64,000 nucleotides of DNA, taken from assembly GCF_013205025.1 (NCBI RefSeq), contig NZ_JABMLE010000004.1, forward strand, positions 432,946-496,945, given 5' to 3'. This DNA comes from Rathayibacter sp. VKM Ac-2857. GTDB lineage: Bacteria; Actinomycetota; Actinomycetes; Actinomycetales; Microbacteriaceae. Numbering within the stretch: the stretch's first letter is position 1; the number at the start of each line of letters is the position of its first letter. The position numbers and the translations under genes were made by a program. Shown here one piece after another: positions 7,853-15,981 of this stretch. A model generated the notes under the pieces. That model saw only the letters and a program-made list of their open reading frames with translations, ran no database searches and was not told where the DNA came from.

Positions 7853-8749
7853 GTGACCGATGGCAGTGAGCGGACGGCGAGCACCGTGCCGTTCGCGATG
7901 GGCGCGGTCGTGCGCCGCCTCGTGCACATCTCGCGACCGGTGCTCTGGATCAACACCATCGGCTCCGGGCTCGTCGCCGTGTGGCTCACCGGCGCGCTGT
8001 TCGACCTGCGGGCGCTGCCGATCATCCTGTGGCTCACGCTGCCGTTCAATCTGCTGATCTACGGCGTCAACGACGTCTACGACCAGGACACGGACGCGGC
8101 CAATCCCCGCAAGGGCTCGATCGAGGGCGCCCGGATCCGGCAGTCCGAGGTGCGGCTGATCGCCTGGGCCGTCGCTGCGACCAACCTGCCGTTCCTCGTC
8201 TACTTCCTCCTCGCGCTGCCGCCGCTCGCGAACGCCGCGATCCTGCTCTACGCGGGCGTCTTCGTCTTCTACTCCGCGCCGCCGCTGCGCTTCAAGGCGC
8301 GGCCGTTCCTCGACTCGCTGAGCAACGCGGCCTACGCGCTGCCGCTGGTCATCGTGCCCGCCGCCGTCGAGGTGACGCCGGTCTGGCCGGCCGCCCTCGG
8401 GCTGATGGCCTGGAGCGTGGCCAAGCACGCCTTCGACGCGGTGCAGGACATCGTGGAGGACCGCGACGCGGGCATCACCACCACCGCGGTGCGGCTCGGC
8501 GCGCGCGGGACGGCCCTGTGGAGCGGAGCCTGGTGGCTCGTGTCCACGGTGCTGTTCGCGGTGGTGAGCGTGCCGGTCGCCGCCGTCAACCTCCTGATCG
8601 CCGGTGTCCTCGTCGTGCGCCTCCTGCGCGACCCGACGCCGGAGACCGGCCACCGGCTCTACCGGCTGTCGGTCGCCTTCCCGTACATCGCGGGCTCCTT
8701 CACCGGGGTCCTGCTGCTGGTCTCGATCGTGCTGGGAGGCAGAGCATGA
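7853..8749 (+). CDS. UbiA-family prenyltransferase, lycopene-elongase-like
   Basis: 298 aa from GTG at 7853, with eight or so membrane helices. The first Asp-rich motif is NDVYDQDTDAANPRKGSIEG at about residues 77-96, and the second is DAVQDIVEDRDAGI at about 196-209; both bind Mg-diphosphate in UbiA enzymes. NPRKGSIEGA after the first motif is like that of lycopene elongases (CrtEb/Lye), which add C5 units to make C50 carotenoids. It overlaps the desaturase gene by 4 bp (ATGA), which supports a carotenoid role. Other prenyl acceptors cannot be excluded. Confidence 0.8.
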   Translation: MTDGSERTASTVPFAMGAVVRRLVHISRPVLWINTIGSGLVAVWLTGALFDLRALPIILWLTLPFNLLIYGVNDVYDQDTDAANPRKGSIEGARIRQSEVRLIAWAVAATNLPFLVYFLLALPPLANAAILLYAGVFVFYSAPPLRFKARPFLDSLSNAAYALPLVIVPAAVEVTPVWPAALGLMAWSVAKHAFDAVQDIVEDRDAGITTTAVRLGARGTALWSGAWWLVSTVLFAVVSVPVAAVNLLIAGVLVVRLLRDPTPETGHRLYRLSVAFPYIAGSFTGVLLLVSIVLGGRA

Positions 8750-10179
8750 GCCGCATCGTCGTCGTCGGCGGCGGGATCGGCGGGCTCACCGCCGCCGCGC
8801 TGCTCGCGCGCGCCGGCCACCGGGTCACCCTGCTCGAGGCCTCCGCCGAGCTCGGTGGCAAGAGCCGCCGTCTGCAGCTGGGCGAGGACCGCATCGACAC
8901 CGGGCCGTCCCTGGTGACGTTCCCCGCGGTGTGGGACGAGCTGCTGCGGCGACTCGGCGACGGCGAGCGCGCCCCCGGCCGCCCGAGCGACGCCGGCCGG
9001 CTCGACCTGGTCCGCATGCCCGAGGTGGGCCGCTACTACTTCGACGGGGAGGAGACCTCGCTGCCGGTCGCGCCGGAGCACCCCTGGTACCCCGCCTGGC
9101 GCCGCTTCTCCGAGCTGCACGCGCCCCTCGCCGACGACGTCACCGAGCTGCTGCTCGCCGACCCGCTCGACCGGGCCGCGCTCCCGGCGCTGCGCCGGCT
9201 GCTGGCCGTCTACGGCTCGCGGCTCACTACGCGCGCCTACCTCGACGGTCTGACGTGGCTGCCGGAGGGGCTGCGCGAGATCATCGCGATCCACACCCTG
9301 AACGCGGGGGTCTCGCCCGCGCGCACCCCCGCCCTCTACGCGAGCATGCCCGCGATCATGGCCGAGACCGGGGCCTGGGTGCCCCGCGGCGGCGTGTACG
9401 AGATCGTGCTCGCGCTGGGTCGGCTGGCCGAGGCGGCCGGCGTCGAGGTGCGCACCGGGGAGGCGGCCGTCCGCATCGAGCGCGGATCGGTCACCACGGA
9501 CGCCGGGCGGTACCCGGCCGACCTCGTCGTCAGCGCCCTGGACGCCGACCGGCTGGAGGCGCTGACGGGTCCGTCGCGGATCCCGGCGCTGCCCCGCCTG
9601 CACCCCCGGACCCTCTCCTGCTCGGCGATCGCGCTGTACGGCGTGCTGCGGGAGGAGCTGCCGGCGAGCGTCGCGACCCACAGCGTGGTGCTGCCGACCC
9701 GGCCCGCCGCGCTGCACCGCAGCCTCGAGGCGGGCGACGAGCCGGCGGACACCATGGTGTTCGTCAACCAGTACCGCGCGGGCGAGGTGTACCCGAATCC
9801 GCACAGCACCCTCGGCGTCCTGCTCACCGCGCCCGCCGACGGCGGCCGGTACACCGCCGAGCACCCCTTCGTGCGGCGCGAGGTCGAGCGCGTCTCGCGG
9901 GCGATGGGGCTCGACGGACTCCTGACCGACCTGCTCGAGGAGCAGACGGTACTCGATCCGCAGTACTACGGCGAGGGCGGCGAACCGCACGGCGCGCTCT
10001 ACGGGGCGGCGCGGCCCTCCTGGCAGAGCGGTCCCTTCCATCAGCCCGCCTACCACGACCGCCTGCGGCCCTGGCTGTGGCGGGTGGGAGCGTCGGTGCA
10101 CCCCGGCGGCGGGATCCCCGCGGTGGTGGGCGGCGCGATGATCGCGGTCACCCGGCTGCTGAAGGCGAACCCGGCCTAG
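8746..10179 (+). CDS. CrtI/CrtD-family FAD-dependent carotenoid desaturase-like oxidoreductase
   Basis: 477 aa. The N-terminal dinucleotide motif is VVGGGIGGLTAAALLARAGH (residues about 5-24), followed by the GGKSRRLQLGEDRIDTGPS stretch of phytoene-desaturase-type enzymes. The C-terminus has GASVHPGGGIPAVVGGAM, the typical CrtI-family FAD-binding end. Translationally coupled to the UbiA-type gene (ATGA overlap at 8746-8749). In haloarchaea and some actinobacteria a Lye-type elongase and a CrtD-type desaturase are neighbours, so 3,4-desaturation of a C50 carotenoid is plausible. crtE, crtB and cyclase genes are not in the window. Confidence 0.8.
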   Translation: MSRIVVVGGGIGGLTAAALLARAGHRVTLLEASAELGGKSRRLQLGEDRIDTGPSLVTFPAVWDELLRRLGDGERAPGRPSDAGRLDLVRMPEVGRYYFDGEETSLPVAPEHPWYPAWRRFSELHAPLADDVTELLLADPLDRAALPALRRLLAVYGSRLTTRAYLDGLTWLPEGLREIIAIHTLNAGVSPARTPALYASMPAIMAETGAWVPRGGVYEIVLALGRLAEAAGVEVRTGEAAVRIERGSVTTDAGRYPADLVVSALDADRLEALTGPSRIPALPRLHPRTLSCSAIALYGVLREELPASVATHSVVLPTRPAALHRSLEAGDEPADTMVFVNQYRAGEVYPNPHSTLGVLLTAPADGGRYTAEHPFVRREVERVSRAMGLDGLLTDLLEEQTVLDPQYYGEGGEPHGALYGAARPSWQSGPFHQPAYHDRLRPWLWRVGASVHPGGGIPAVVGGAMIAVTRLLKANPA

Positions 10180-10190
10180 CCGGCGCCCCC

Positions 10191-10230
10191 CTGCATTCTG
10201 GTCGCAGAGCGCCGCAGGCGCGTATCGAGC
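10191..10230 (+). repeat. Dispersed inverted-repeat element, degenerate copy 4
   Basis: CTGGTCGCAGAGCGCCGCAG followed by GCGCGTATCGAG is a worn copy directly after the desaturase stop codon. It begins the gene-free, repeat-filled stretch 10180-10613. Confidence 0.5.
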
Positions 10231-10285
10231 GGCGAAGCCGTTTCGCGTCTCGGTGGTCAGGAAAAGGACGCGGCGGCGCCGCGTC

Positions 10286-10328
10286 ATGCCGGTCGAGTAG
10301 CCCCGCAGGGGCGCATCGAGACCCACCG
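10286..10328 (+). repeat. Dispersed inverted-repeat element, copy 5
   Basis: Near-identical core (GGTCGAGTAGCCCCGCAGGG). The preceding segment GAAGCCGTTTCGCGTCTCGG through CGCCGCGTCATG matches the flank of the copy at 2319. Confidence 0.8.
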
Positions 10329-10380
10329 TCGTCTGACGTGTCGGTGATGGTGGATCTACTGGGAAGAAACGTCCGCAGAC

Positions 10381-10423
10381 ATGCTGGTCGAGTAGCCCCG
10401 CAGGGGCGTATCGAGACCCACCG
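10381..10423 (+). repeat. Dispersed inverted-repeat element, copy 6
   Basis: Full core ATGCTGGTCGAGTAGCCCCG and the AGGGGCGTATCGAGACCCAC arm. The flank GGAAGAAACGTCCGCAGAC before it recurs in inverted form at the copy at 40765. Confidence 0.85.
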
Positions 10424-10466
10424 TGACCAGCAGGACGGGTGTGCAGACTCAGCGTCCTGACGGTGG

Positions 10467-10509
10467 TGGATCTCGATACGCCCGCTGCGCGGGCTACTCG
10501 ATCAGCATG
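10467..10509 (-). repeat. Dispersed inverted-repeat element, copy 7
   Basis: Inverted copy with GATCTCGATACGCCCGCTGC followed by GCGGGCTACTCGATCAGCATG. Together with copy 6 it reproduces the arrangement at 2101-2224. Confidence 0.85.
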
Positions 10510-10545
10510 ACTGAGCTGCGTGCGGCATGCGGCTGCGCCCCGTGC

Positions 10546-10587
10546 ATGCTGGTCGAGTAGCCCCGCAGGCGCGTATCGAGACCCGCC
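10546..10587 (+). repeat. Dispersed inverted-repeat element, copy 8
   Basis: ATGCTGGTCGAGTAGCCCCG followed by CAGGCGCGTATCGAGACCC. It abuts the 3' end of the minus-strand secreted-protein gene (stop at 10614) and may act as its terminator. Confidence 0.8.
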
Positions 10588-10613
10588 GGCAGCCGCACGC
10601 CGGCCGCCGCGGG

Positions 10614-11465
10614 TCAGGCGGTCGTGAGCCGGAGCGGCGGTCGGGGCTGGATCGGCGTCGTCCGCGGTGCCGTCGGCGAGATCCACTGCACGATCGGGGT
10701 GGTCGTGGTCGAGCCCGGGCCGAAGGTGAAGCCGAAGTCGGTCGCGCCGGCGACGGTCGGACCACCGAGGTAGGCGTTCGCGGGGTCGCTCTCGTCGAGG
10801 ACGGTCCAGCCCCCGGGCAGGGCGATCGTCGACGCGTCGAAGAGCGGCGCCTGGATGAGCAGGATCCCCTGGTAGTCGATCGCGTAGCAGTCGGCGGGCA
10901 CCAGCAGCCGGAGCGTCGACGTCCCGCCGTAGACCGCCGGGTTCGTGGTCCACTCCATCGCCGGGAACCCGCGCGGTCCGACCTCGATGGTCGACGAGAC
11001 GGAGCCGGTGGCGTCGCTCTCGGTCCAGGTGGCCGTGGTCGTCCAGTTGCCGGACAGCTCGCCGAACTCGACGTTGAAGCCCTTGGTGCCCGCCGTCACT
11101 CCCTCGGGGGCGATGATGCTGATCGTCCGACCGTTCTCGATCACCGTCCAGCCGGTGGGCGCGATGACCGACCGCGCGGGTGCGAACGCGTACGGCTCGA
11201 GGACGGTGAGGGTGAGGGTGCCCGTCCCGCGGACGACCGGCGTGCCCCGGGGCGCGGGCGGCAGGGTGAGCACCAGCAGGGACGACTCGTTCTGCACGCC
11301 TCTCGGGCCGTCCCAGGCCAGCGTCGCGGTGGTCCCCGCGGTACTCGCCGCGGCCATCGGCGCGCCCAGCGCGACCGCGACGACGGGCGTCGACCAGGCG
11401 GCCCCGACCAGGGTGCGCCGAGCGAGGCCGGAGGAGTGCGGATCGCGGAGGGCAGACGTGGTCAC
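10614..11465 (-). CDS. Tat-exported surface protein of unknown function
   Basis: 283 aa from GTG at 11463-11465. The N-terminus contains a twin-arginine signal (ARRTLVGAAWSTPVVAVALG, residues about 15-34) ending in AAAS, typical of Microbacteriaceae cell-surface proteins. The mature part is Thr/Ser/Gly rich and predicted to be all-beta, with repeated 'GGWTVLDE' and 'TGWTVIEN' style strands that suggest two Ig-like or adhesin-like modules. There is no LPxTG motif; the C-terminus is Pro/Arg/Thr rich. Function unknown. Confidence 0.75.
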   Translation of the reverse strand: MTTSALRDPHSSGLARRTLVGAAWSTPVVAVALGAPMAAASTAGTTATLAWDGPRGVQNESSLLVLTLPPAPRGTPVVRGTGTLTLTVLEPYAFAPARSVIAPTGWTVIENGRTISIIAPEGVTAGTKGFNVEFGELSGNWTTTATWTESDATGSVSSTIEVGPRGFPAMEWTTNPAVYGGTSTLRLLVPADCYAIDYQGILLIQAPLFDASTIALPGGWTVLDESDPANAYLGGPTVAGATDFGFTFGPGSTTTTPIVQWISPTAPRTTPIQPRPPLRLTTA

Positions 11466-11573
11466 GAGACCTCACTGTTCCGGCCGGGCCCGCGCTGGGC
11501 AAGAGCCTCTTGCGGACATGTCCGGTTGCGGACAGCACGCCCGCGGCGCCGGGCGGCCGCGGTGAGCCCGGCC

Positions 11574-12866
11574 TCAGTCGCTCCGGCGCTGCGGCAGGAG
11601 GCGCCGCACCTCGCCGACGATCGTGTCCAGCGCGGAGTACCGGGAGATCGACGCCGCCATCCCGACCGCCCGCTCGCGGTACAAGGGCTCGCGCAGGACG
11701 GTCGTGATCGCGGTGTGCAGGGCCGCGGCGGTGGGCCGCCCGGACTTCAGGTCGACGCCGACGCCGAAGTGCGCGACGCGCGCGGCGACCTCGGGCTTGT
11801 CCTCCGCGGCGCCGGCGACCACGAGGGGCACGCCGTGGCTGAGCGCCAGGAGGGTGCCGCCGAAGCCGCCGTTGGTGACCATCACCGAGGTCAGGGGCAG
11901 CAGCTGCTCGTACGGCAGGAACTCGGCGGCGCGGGCGTTCGTCGGCAGCGGGCCGAGGGAGGAGAGCGGAGCGCGGCCGGTGCTCACCACGACGAGCACG
12001 TCCTCGTGCGCGAGCGCCTCGAGGGTGGGGCGGACGACCTTCGCGAGGTCGTGGTTGTCGAGGGTCCCCTGGGTGACGTGCACGACCGGGCGGCTGCCGT
12101 CTAGGTCCGCCCACCACTCGGGCAAAGCGGTCGCCCCCGGAGCCTGCGGGATCGGTCCGGCGAAGACCACGTTCGGGCTGAGGTCCGTCCGCGGGTACTC
12201 GAACTCCGCGGGCCCGAGCTGCACGAAGCGGTCGAACGCCGCGGTGAAGTCGAGCACGAAGGTGCGCAGCGGCACGCCCGCCGCCTCCTCGACCAGCCGC
12301 GTCCCGAGCCGCTGGGTCTTCGCGAAGAGCAGGCGGGCCACGAGGAAATTCAGGGCGCGGTTCCGCAGTCGCCCGACCGCGGTGGAGGACGGGGGAAGCG
12401 CCGTGTTGAACGGAGCGACGTCGCGGCTGACCTGCACGAGGGGGCCGATGCCGACGCCGAGGATCGGGGGTCGCGACGCCGGGTCCGTCTCGAGCAGGGG
12501 CAGGATGCCGGCGAAGAAGGAGTCGGTGAGGACGAGGTCGACCCACTCGCGGTCGAGGATCGCGCGGACGGCGCGGTGCTGCTCCGGGATCGTGACGACG
12601 AACGTCTGCTCGACCTGGTACCGCGAGAGCGCGAGGCCCCGGTGCCGGTGCAGATCGGGCAGGAAGCTCGCCTCGTCGCGCTCGTCGAAGTCGGCGCGCC
12701 CCGTCAGCGGCTCGTGGTGCAGGCCGGCGTCGTGCACGCGCTCCTCGAAGGAGGAGCCGGTCAGCACGATCACGTGGTGGCCCTCGTCGGCGAGACGTCT
12801 GCCCAGGGCGATCAGCGGTGCGACGTGGCCGTAGAGGGGGGTGCTGCAGAGCAGGATGGTGGCCAC
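11574..12866 (-). CDS. GT1-family (MGT-type) glycosyltransferase
   Basis: 430 aa, GT-B fold. The start MATILLCSTPLYGHVAPLIA is the usual GHV acceptor-domain loop. The donor-binding domain has VMVTNGGFGGTLLALSHGVP followed by AGAAEDKPEVAARV, matching macrolide/terpenoid glycosyltransferases, although the common HxGxGT is NGGFGGT here. It is 13 bp downstream of a TetR-family gene on the same strand, so it is probably regulated by it. Proximity to the prenyltransferase/desaturase unit makes a lipophilic acceptor likely. Confidence 0.85.
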   Translation of the reverse strand: MATILLCSTPLYGHVAPLIALGRRLADEGHHVIVLTGSSFEERVHDAGLHHEPLTGRADFDERDEASFLPDLHRHRGLALSRYQVEQTFVVTIPEQHRAVRAILDREWVDLVLTDSFFAGILPLLETDPASRPPILGVGIGPLVQVSRDVAPFNTALPPSSTAVGRLRNRALNFLVARLLFAKTQRLGTRLVEEAAGVPLRTFVLDFTAAFDRFVQLGPAEFEYPRTDLSPNVVFAGPIPQAPGATALPEWWADLDGSRPVVHVTQGTLDNHDLAKVVRPTLEALAHEDVLVVVSTGRAPLSSLGPLPTNARAAEFLPYEQLLPLTSVMVTNGGFGGTLLALSHGVPLVVAGAAEDKPEVAARVAHFGVGVDLKSGRPTAAALHTAITTVLREPLYRERAVGMAASISRYSALDTIVGEVRRLLPQRRSD

Positions 12867-12879
12867 GTCGGGTCCTCGA

Positions 12880-13644
12880 TCAGGTCGGTTCGGGGTGGTG
12901 CTCGGGGGAGTGCTGGTGCTGCTCGGGGGACTGCTGGTGCTGCTCGGGGGACTGCTGCTGCTCGGGGGGTCCGGGGTGGTCCGGCGGGAGGAGCAGGCGG
13001 GTCAGGGCGTTGCCGAGGAACTGCTCGAGCCGCTCCGAGCTCCAGCCGCGCTCGAGGGCGAGCAGGTTCCACAGCTGCGGGCTGGCGAGGGCGTAGAGGA
13101 TGTCGCCCGCCTCCTCCGCGCTCATGCCGTCCCGCAGCGGACCGCGCACGAGGCGCGCGAACGCCTGCTGGTCGGCGAGGCGGCCGGCGCTCTGCCGGGC
13201 GAGGTCCTCACCGAGGGCGGGATCGTCCTGCGCGGCGGCGGCCATCACGTTCCACAGCGGTGCGGCGCGCTGCGCGAGGGCGACGGAGTGGTGCGCGAGC
13301 TGCCGCAGCTGCACCTCGGGGTCGGTCTCGGTCGCGACCGCCGCGACCCACGCCTGCTCGGTGACGCCCGCCTCGGAGTCCTGCCCGGTGGTCATCGCCG
13401 CCGTGAGCGCCCGGAGGACGTCGGCCTTGCCTCCGATAGCGAGGTAGATGGTCTGGACCGACGTTCCCGCGTCGCGGGCCAGCTGCGAGATCGTCGTCCC
13501 CGCGTAGCCCTGCGTGAGGAACAGACCCGCGGCGGCGTCGAGGATCCGCGCCCGGGTCTGCGCGCGATCGGTGTCTCCGCGCTCGCGGCGCCGGCGGGCG
13601 TCGTAGGACCGGGGGGTCGCCTTCTGCTCGTCGCCGCCACTCAT
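12880..13644 (-). CDS. TetR/AcrR-family regulator with repetitive C-terminal tail
   Basis: 254 aa. The N-terminal HTH is at about residues 27-75 (ARILDAAAGLFLTQGYAGTT, then ISQLARDAGTSVQTIYLAIG). A TetR ligand-binding domain runs to about residue 220. The last 30 residues are built from SPEQHQQ repeats (QQSPEQHQQSPEQHQHSPEHH), encoded by a 21-bp tandem repeat. The gene precedes the glycosyltransferase by 13 bp, suggesting a regulator-target operon. Effector unknown. Confidence 0.85.
   Translation of the reverse strand: MSGGDEQKATPRSYDARRRRERGDTDRAQTRARILDAAAGLFLTQGYAGTTISQLARDAGTSVQTIYLAIGGKADVLRALTAAMTTGQDSEAGVTEQAWVAAVATETDPEVQLRQLAHHSVALAQRAAPLWNVMAAAAQDDPALGEDLARQSAGRLADQQAFARLVRGPLRDGMSAEEAGDILYALASPQLWNLLALERGWSSERLEQFLGNALTRLLLPPDHPGPPEQQQSPEQHQQSPEQHQHSPEHHPEPT
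12898..12975. repeat. 21-bp tandem repeat inside the TetR gene
   Basis: CTGCTGGTGCTGCTCGGGGG is repeated about three and a half times with minor changes and encodes the SPEQHQQ repeats at the C-terminus of the TetR protein. The unit is a multiple of three, so copy-number change would keep the frame. Confidence 0.8.
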
Positions 13645-13743
13645 CGCGATGAGCTTACGGAGCCCGGCGGTCGAGCGGTCGGCGGGGAGGTGGACCCGTC
13701 TCGAGCGGATCGGACCGATGCTCGGTCCGTGGGCCGCACGGCC

Positions 13744-13986
13744 TCATCTCCTCGACCGGCCGCGGTGGCGCAGATAGACGATCCCGGTCGCGATCTGCCC
13801 GACGGTCGACAGGAGGAGGAGCGCGGTGACGGCGTCGAGGTCGCTGCTGCCGCGTGTCGACGCGCCGATCACGACCGAGAGGATCGCGAGCAGGAGGAGG
13901 GCGCCGCCGAGCGTGATGCCGGCGCCCGCCGCTCTGCTCCAGAACGGCTGCCAGGTGACGGTGCGAGGGGCAGTGGCTGTGGTCAC
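13744..13986 (-). CDS. Small membrane protein, 80 aa
   Basis: Start set at GTG 13984-13986 because AAGGGAC lies 6 bp upstream; an ATG 45 bp further upstream (14029-14031) is possible. Two predicted helices (AGAGITLGGALLLLAILSVV and AVTALLLLSTVGQIATGIVY) with a short acidic loop between and a basic C-terminus (LRHRGRSRR). Alone on the minus strand, facing the TetR gene in the same direction. No family recognised. Confidence 0.6.
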   Translation of the reverse strand: MTTATAPRTVTWQPFWSRAAGAGITLGGALLLLAILSVVIGASTRGSSDLDAVTALLLLSTVGQIATGIVYLRHRGRSRR

Positions 13987-14317
13987 GGAGGGGTCCCTTG
14001 GACGGAGGCGGGAGGTGGTGGGGCGTGGCATGGATCGGGACCGATTCGGCTGCCCGCTTGCTTCGTTTCTCACTATAACGGCACTCCAGCTACATCGACA
14101 GTGCACCGGTGTGACTGGCGACCGGAGAGGCGCGATGTCCTGGCGTCGGCGGTCCGGAGCGCCTGCTCTCGGGCCGCGGTCCCCGTCCACAGCCGATGTG
14201 ATCATCGGCCGGAGCATCAGCACGCAGCTCGCGGGGCGGCCGAGGCAGGACATCCACCTTCTGGTGGCCGGGCTCACGGGCCGTACGGCAGGCTGAACGA
14301 GAAGGAAGGGGCGACCG
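13987..14317. other. Gene-free stretch with small hairpins
   Basis: I see no gene. It contains a locally AT-richer piece (TTTCTCACTATAACGGCACT near 14068), a CACCGGTG palindrome near 14105 and a hairpin CCACC-TTCT-GGTGG at 14254-14267. The divergent promoters for the flanking genes should lie here. Confidence 0.5.
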
Positions 14318-14959
14318 ATGGCGGCAGGGGCGAGAGGCGGGCGCTCGACGTCCGAGGTGCGACTCACCCAATGGACCTGGTTCAGTCGCGCAGGAGCGCC
14401 GACGGAGCGGGTGCTTCTCGGAATCGCTGTCCCCGTGCTGATCGGCGTCGGCGTCGTCTCGGAGGCACTGGACCCGGACGCCCTTCCCCTCGCCGCTCGC
14501 GTGGCGATCCTCGCCGGATCGTTCGTGCTGCTGGGCGTGCTGCCGCTGGTGGTGCACGCGATCCTCCGGCCGGCACCGTTCGCCGATCTCTCGGCGAGAA
14601 CTGTTCGCGTGGGCTCTCGCGTCACGCCCTTCGCGTCGTTCACTGCGGCGAGGAGGGTGGACACCGGTGGCGGGTCGAAGCGGGTCGTTCTCGAGGTGTC
14701 GGCGCCCGGGCAGAAGGTCCTTCTCGAGCTGCGCGACAGGCTCGGCCGCATCACGACCGACCCGACCCGCGACGCCGTCGTGACCTTCCTCCGAGGAAGC
14801 AGCGTCGCGATGCCGTCCTCGTCGGACGATCCCACCGGCCGGTTCGCTCACGTGAACTTCCCGCAGCACCTCACCCGCGAGCAAGCCATCGAGCTCGCTT
14901 CCGCTCCGCTGACGGTCCCCGACATCGGCGCCGGCCATCACGGCGGAGAAGCGTCGTAG
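14318..14959 (+). CDS. Membrane protein of unknown function
   Basis: 213 aa; the ATG at 14318 follows GAAGGAAGGGG. Two helices at about residues 33-52 (LLGIAVPVLIGVGVVSEALD) and 61-83 (RVAILAGSFVLLGVLPLVVH) precede a cytoplasmic or extracytoplasmic domain of about 120 residues rich in beta-like segments (KRVVLEVSAPGQKVLLELRD). No catalytic motif visible and no family recognised. Monocistronic by spacing. Confidence 0.65.
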   Translation: MAAGARGGRSTSEVRLTQWTWFSRAGAPTERVLLGIAVPVLIGVGVVSEALDPDALPLAARVAILAGSFVLLGVLPLVVHAILRPAPFADLSARTVRVGSRVTPFASFTAARRVDTGGGSKRVVLEVSAPGQKVLLELRDRLGRITTDPTRDAVVTFLRGSSVAMPSSSDDPTGRFAHVNFPQHLTREQAIELASAPLTVPDIGAGHHGGEAS

Positions 14960-15324
14960 CGCGGATGTCAGCGTTCCGGCGGGGGAAAGGTCCGCGGGGG
15001 AGACGACTCCGGGACCGGCTCTGCCTTCAGTCCTCAGGCGTCGATCCTGCATACGACGGAGGACTCCGGCGGAGCCTGCGAACGTCGATGTCGACACAAC
15101 GCTGGGCAGAGCGGTCATCGGTCGCGGCTTTCGTCGACGCCACCATGAGCTGCATTCCGGCTTCGCGCGTCGCGGTGGTCATTGGCTTAGACGGGATCAT
15201 TCTTCCCTCAGCGCACCTCACTGTCGCACGACGATCCGCTCCGCAAGGGGACGCGGCTGCGGACGACTGCTGATGTTGCTCGCGGCTCGCATGACGTTCG
15301 GGCTCGTGCCGGACATGTATTGGT
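14960..15324. other. Gene-free stretch
   Basis: 365 bp with no convincing reading frame on either strand and no repeat copy. The promoter of the membrane-protein/sigma-factor pair that begins at 15325 should be at its right end. Confidence 0.4.
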
Positions 15325-15981
15325 ATGAGCACCCGAAACGGAGCACCCGTGACCGACCCTCTCGATGACCTGATCCGTCACGCAGCGCCACCTACTCGTC
15401 AGTCGTTCCCTGCGACGCGAGGCGACGCCGAGCGCCTCGCTCGCGTCATCATCGAGGAGGCGCATCAGGGCGGCCGGCGCCCGCCTCGCCGCCGTCGTCA
15501 TCTGTGGCTGGTGGGCACGCTGAGCCTCGCGGGCCTCGGTCTGGGGGTCGCGGGCGCGGTAGCGGGACCGGTGATCCTGGACTGGGCCGGCTTCGTTCCC
15601 GATGCCGCCGTGCAGCGGTCCTTCGACCTCGGCGACGGGCAGGGGAACGTGCTGTGCCAGGTCGCGATCCAGGTGGAGCCCGACTACTCGGCCGGCCCGG
15701 CCGCCGACGTCGAGCGCGAAGCCCGCGAGGCGCGCGTCTTCCTCAGCAGTCACGACTGGGATCCGACGATCGCGAGCGTCGACGCCGAAGCCAGACGAGT
15801 CGCGATCGAGCAGGAGCAGGCCGACGCCGATGCCGGCGGCTTCACCGCGGACCCGGGGATCGCGGTGACCCGGCTGATCGCGGATCGCATCATCGAGCAG
15901 TTCAGAGACGCCGGCTACGGCACAGGTGTCTCCATCGAATCAGCCGGTGGTTGCGACATCGGAGAGGAGCAGGCGCCGTGA
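15325..15981 (+). CDS. Single-span membrane protein coupled to an ECF sigma factor (possible anti-sigma)
   Basis: 218 aa. A cytoplasmic N-terminus of about 58 residues is followed by one helix (LWLVGTLSLAGLGLGVAGAV, about 60-80) and a 135-residue extracytoplasmic part with few cysteines. There is no HxxxCxxC zinc anti-sigma motif. Its TGA overlaps the GTG of the following sigma gene (GTGA at 15978-15981), so the two are translationally coupled. The same architecture and order recur at 42406-43397. An anti-sigma or signal-input role is inferred from this linkage only. Confidence 0.65.
   Translation: MSTRNGAPVTDPLDDLIRHAAPPTRQSFPATRGDAERLARVIIEEAHQGGRRPPRRRRHLWLVGTLSLAGLGLGVAGAVAGPVILDWAGFVPDAAVQRSFDLGDGQGNVLCQVAIQVEPDYSAGPAADVEREAREARVFLSSHDWDPTIASVDAEARRVAIEQEQADADAGGFTADPGIAVTRLIADRIIEQFRDAGYGTGVSIESAGGCDIGEEQAP

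Noticed and set aside
8659-12546. 1295-codon minus-strand frame
   Set aside because: Arg/Pro/Ala-rich shadow crossing the desaturase, the repeats, the Tat protein and a glycosyltransferase gene read in other frames.
12898-12975. Possible CRISPR-like array
   Set aside because: The units are contiguous, without unique spacers, and are in frame in a gene.
15027-15332. 101-codon minus-strand frame
   Set aside because: Composition is not that of a protein and there is no ribosome site; treated as intergenic.
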